This document shows positions 5,125-5,592 of a stretch of 5,592 nt of DNA, piece after piece. The DNA comes from Streptomyces sp. NRRL WC-3549. Lineage in GTDB: Bacteria > Actinomycetota > Actinomycetes > Streptomycetales > Streptomycetaceae. Below the pieces are notes generated by a model. The model saw only the letters and a program-made list of their open reading frames with translations. It had not been told where the DNA came from and did no database searches. The stretch is from contig NZ_KL585395.1 of the NCBI RefSeq assembly GCF_000721935.1, forward strand, positions 166,927 through 172,518, given 5' to 3'. The position numbers and the translations under genes were made by a program. The number at the start of each line of letters is the position of its first letter. The stretch's first letter is position 1.

Positions 5125-5573
5125 ATGGGCATTCGGAGCTTGCTGCGCAAGGTGTTCGGCCGCACGGATCAGGACGAGCCGACCACGGCCACCGTCCCAC
5201 CGCAGGCCGAGCGCACCCCCTCCACGGAATCCCGGCCGGAGGCCACGACTTCGGCCTCTCCGGACTCTTCGGGCTCATCGGCCCCCTCGTCCACCGAGCC
5301 CGCGAAGGCCTCGGTGCCGGCCCCGGCCTCGCCCGCCGGCCCGCCCGCCGCCGGCCAGGAGGACGGGGCGGCCTCGGACCTGGTGGCCGCCGCTTTCGAC
5401 AAGCCGTCCGCGCCCGCGACGCCGACGGTCCCGGCCCAGGGGACGGGCCCCGACGCCTCGCGGTCCGAGACGGCGGACGAGCCCTCGCCCGAGCCGATCA
5501 CGATCGACCTGGGCCCGGAGCCGGAGTCCGCGCCTGCGTCGGAGGCCGCGCCCGAGCCGGCACGGGGCACCGA
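5125..5573 (+). CDS. Pro/Ala/Glu-rich protein, 3' end missing
   Basis: The 5' part of a gene, 149 complete genuine codons, cut off by the contig end. Residues 1-13 (MGIRSLLRKVFGR) form a short basic amphipathic helix with I3, L6, L7, V10 and F11 on one side. Residues 14-149 are low-complexity, rich in Pro, Ala, Ser, Thr, Glu and Asp, and almost certainly disordered. Two less degenerate islands stand out: SDLVAAAFDKP (84-94) and EPITIDLGP (123-131). No signal peptide or cysteine occurs. I recall Streptomyces proteins with a similar start and acidic linker that end in a von Willebrand A/TerF-like domain, but that domain would lie beyond this window, so the assignment is only a guess. ATG5125 is supported by GAAAGG (5111-5116) 8 nt upstream; ATG5106 is out of frame. 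Bases from 5574 onward are adapter, so the apparent residues CLLYTS after codon 150 are not real. Confidence 0.75.
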
Positions 5574-5592
5574 CTGTCTCTTATACACATCT
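5574..5592. other. Tn5 mosaic end / Nextera adapter (sequencing artifact)
   Basis: CTGTCTCTTATACACATCT is an exact 19/19 match to the reverse complement of the hyperactive Tn5 mosaic end used in tagmentation libraries. It forms the last bases of the window, and its composition is quite unlike the surrounding GC-rich DNA. It is untrimmed adapter, not genome. It creates a false TTA leucine codon in the plus-strand gene, and on the minus strand a false protein start reading MYKRQ. Confidence 0.97.

Noticed and set aside
5581..5583. A TTA codon suggesting bldA-dependent translation
   Set aside because: The codon lies entirely within the adapter and is not genomic.
5169..5588. A minus-strand frame starting MYKRQ
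   Set aside because: Its start codon lies inside the Tn5 mosaic end adapter; MYKRQ is the translated adapter. The rest is antisense to the plus-strand gene.

Overview
The window looks like a short draft contig from a very GC-rich actinomycete, most likely Streptomyces or a close relative. The evidence is the strongly G/C-biased third codon positions, GTG starts, a PhoX phosphatase with the N-terminus I associate with Streptomyces, and a DUF2630-type small protein, a family I know from Actinobacteria. The last 19 bases (5574-5592) are an exact Tn5 mosaic end, the Nextera/tagmentation adapter. They are library sequence and mark where real genomic sequence stops.

Layout. Bases 1-142 hold no gene I can support, but carry two strong hairpins that probably terminate the first gene. 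At 143-550 (-) lies a small four-helix membrane protein. Across a 124-bp divergent spacer, 675-1553 (+) encodes a larger membrane protein with one N-terminal helix, an extracytoplasmic domain and three C-terminal helices. A 342-bp gap follows (1554-1895). It holds a terminator-like hairpin, a possible relic of the start of a zinc-type alcohol dehydrogenase/quinone oxidoreductase gene, and a perfect 10-bp hairpin. Next is the DUF2630 gene (1896-2138, +), which converges on an S4-domain, Hsp15-like RNA-binding protein gene (2169-2594, -). A perfect 13-bp hairpin separates that gene from phoX (2797-4860, -). Beyond phoX, a 264-bp divergent spacer holds a PHO-box-like repeat with a matching -10 for phoX and a 16-bp palindrome. 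It leads into a 3'-truncated gene (5125-5573, +) for a Pro/Ala/Glu-rich, probably disordered protein.

How the genes work together. This looks like ordinary core chromosome rather than a specialised accessory system. The best supported biological link is phosphate-starvation control: phoX encodes an exported phosphatase and is preceded by two head-to-tail 11-bp units of the PhoP-binding type. The other genes appear to be separately transcribed housekeeping or unknown-function genes. I found no mobile element, CRISPR array, tRNA, rRNA or convincing new system. The points most worth a second look are the adapter end, the PHO box, the dehydrogenase-like relic in frame with the DUF2630 gene, and the cysteine motif in the long n-region of the PhoX signal peptide.
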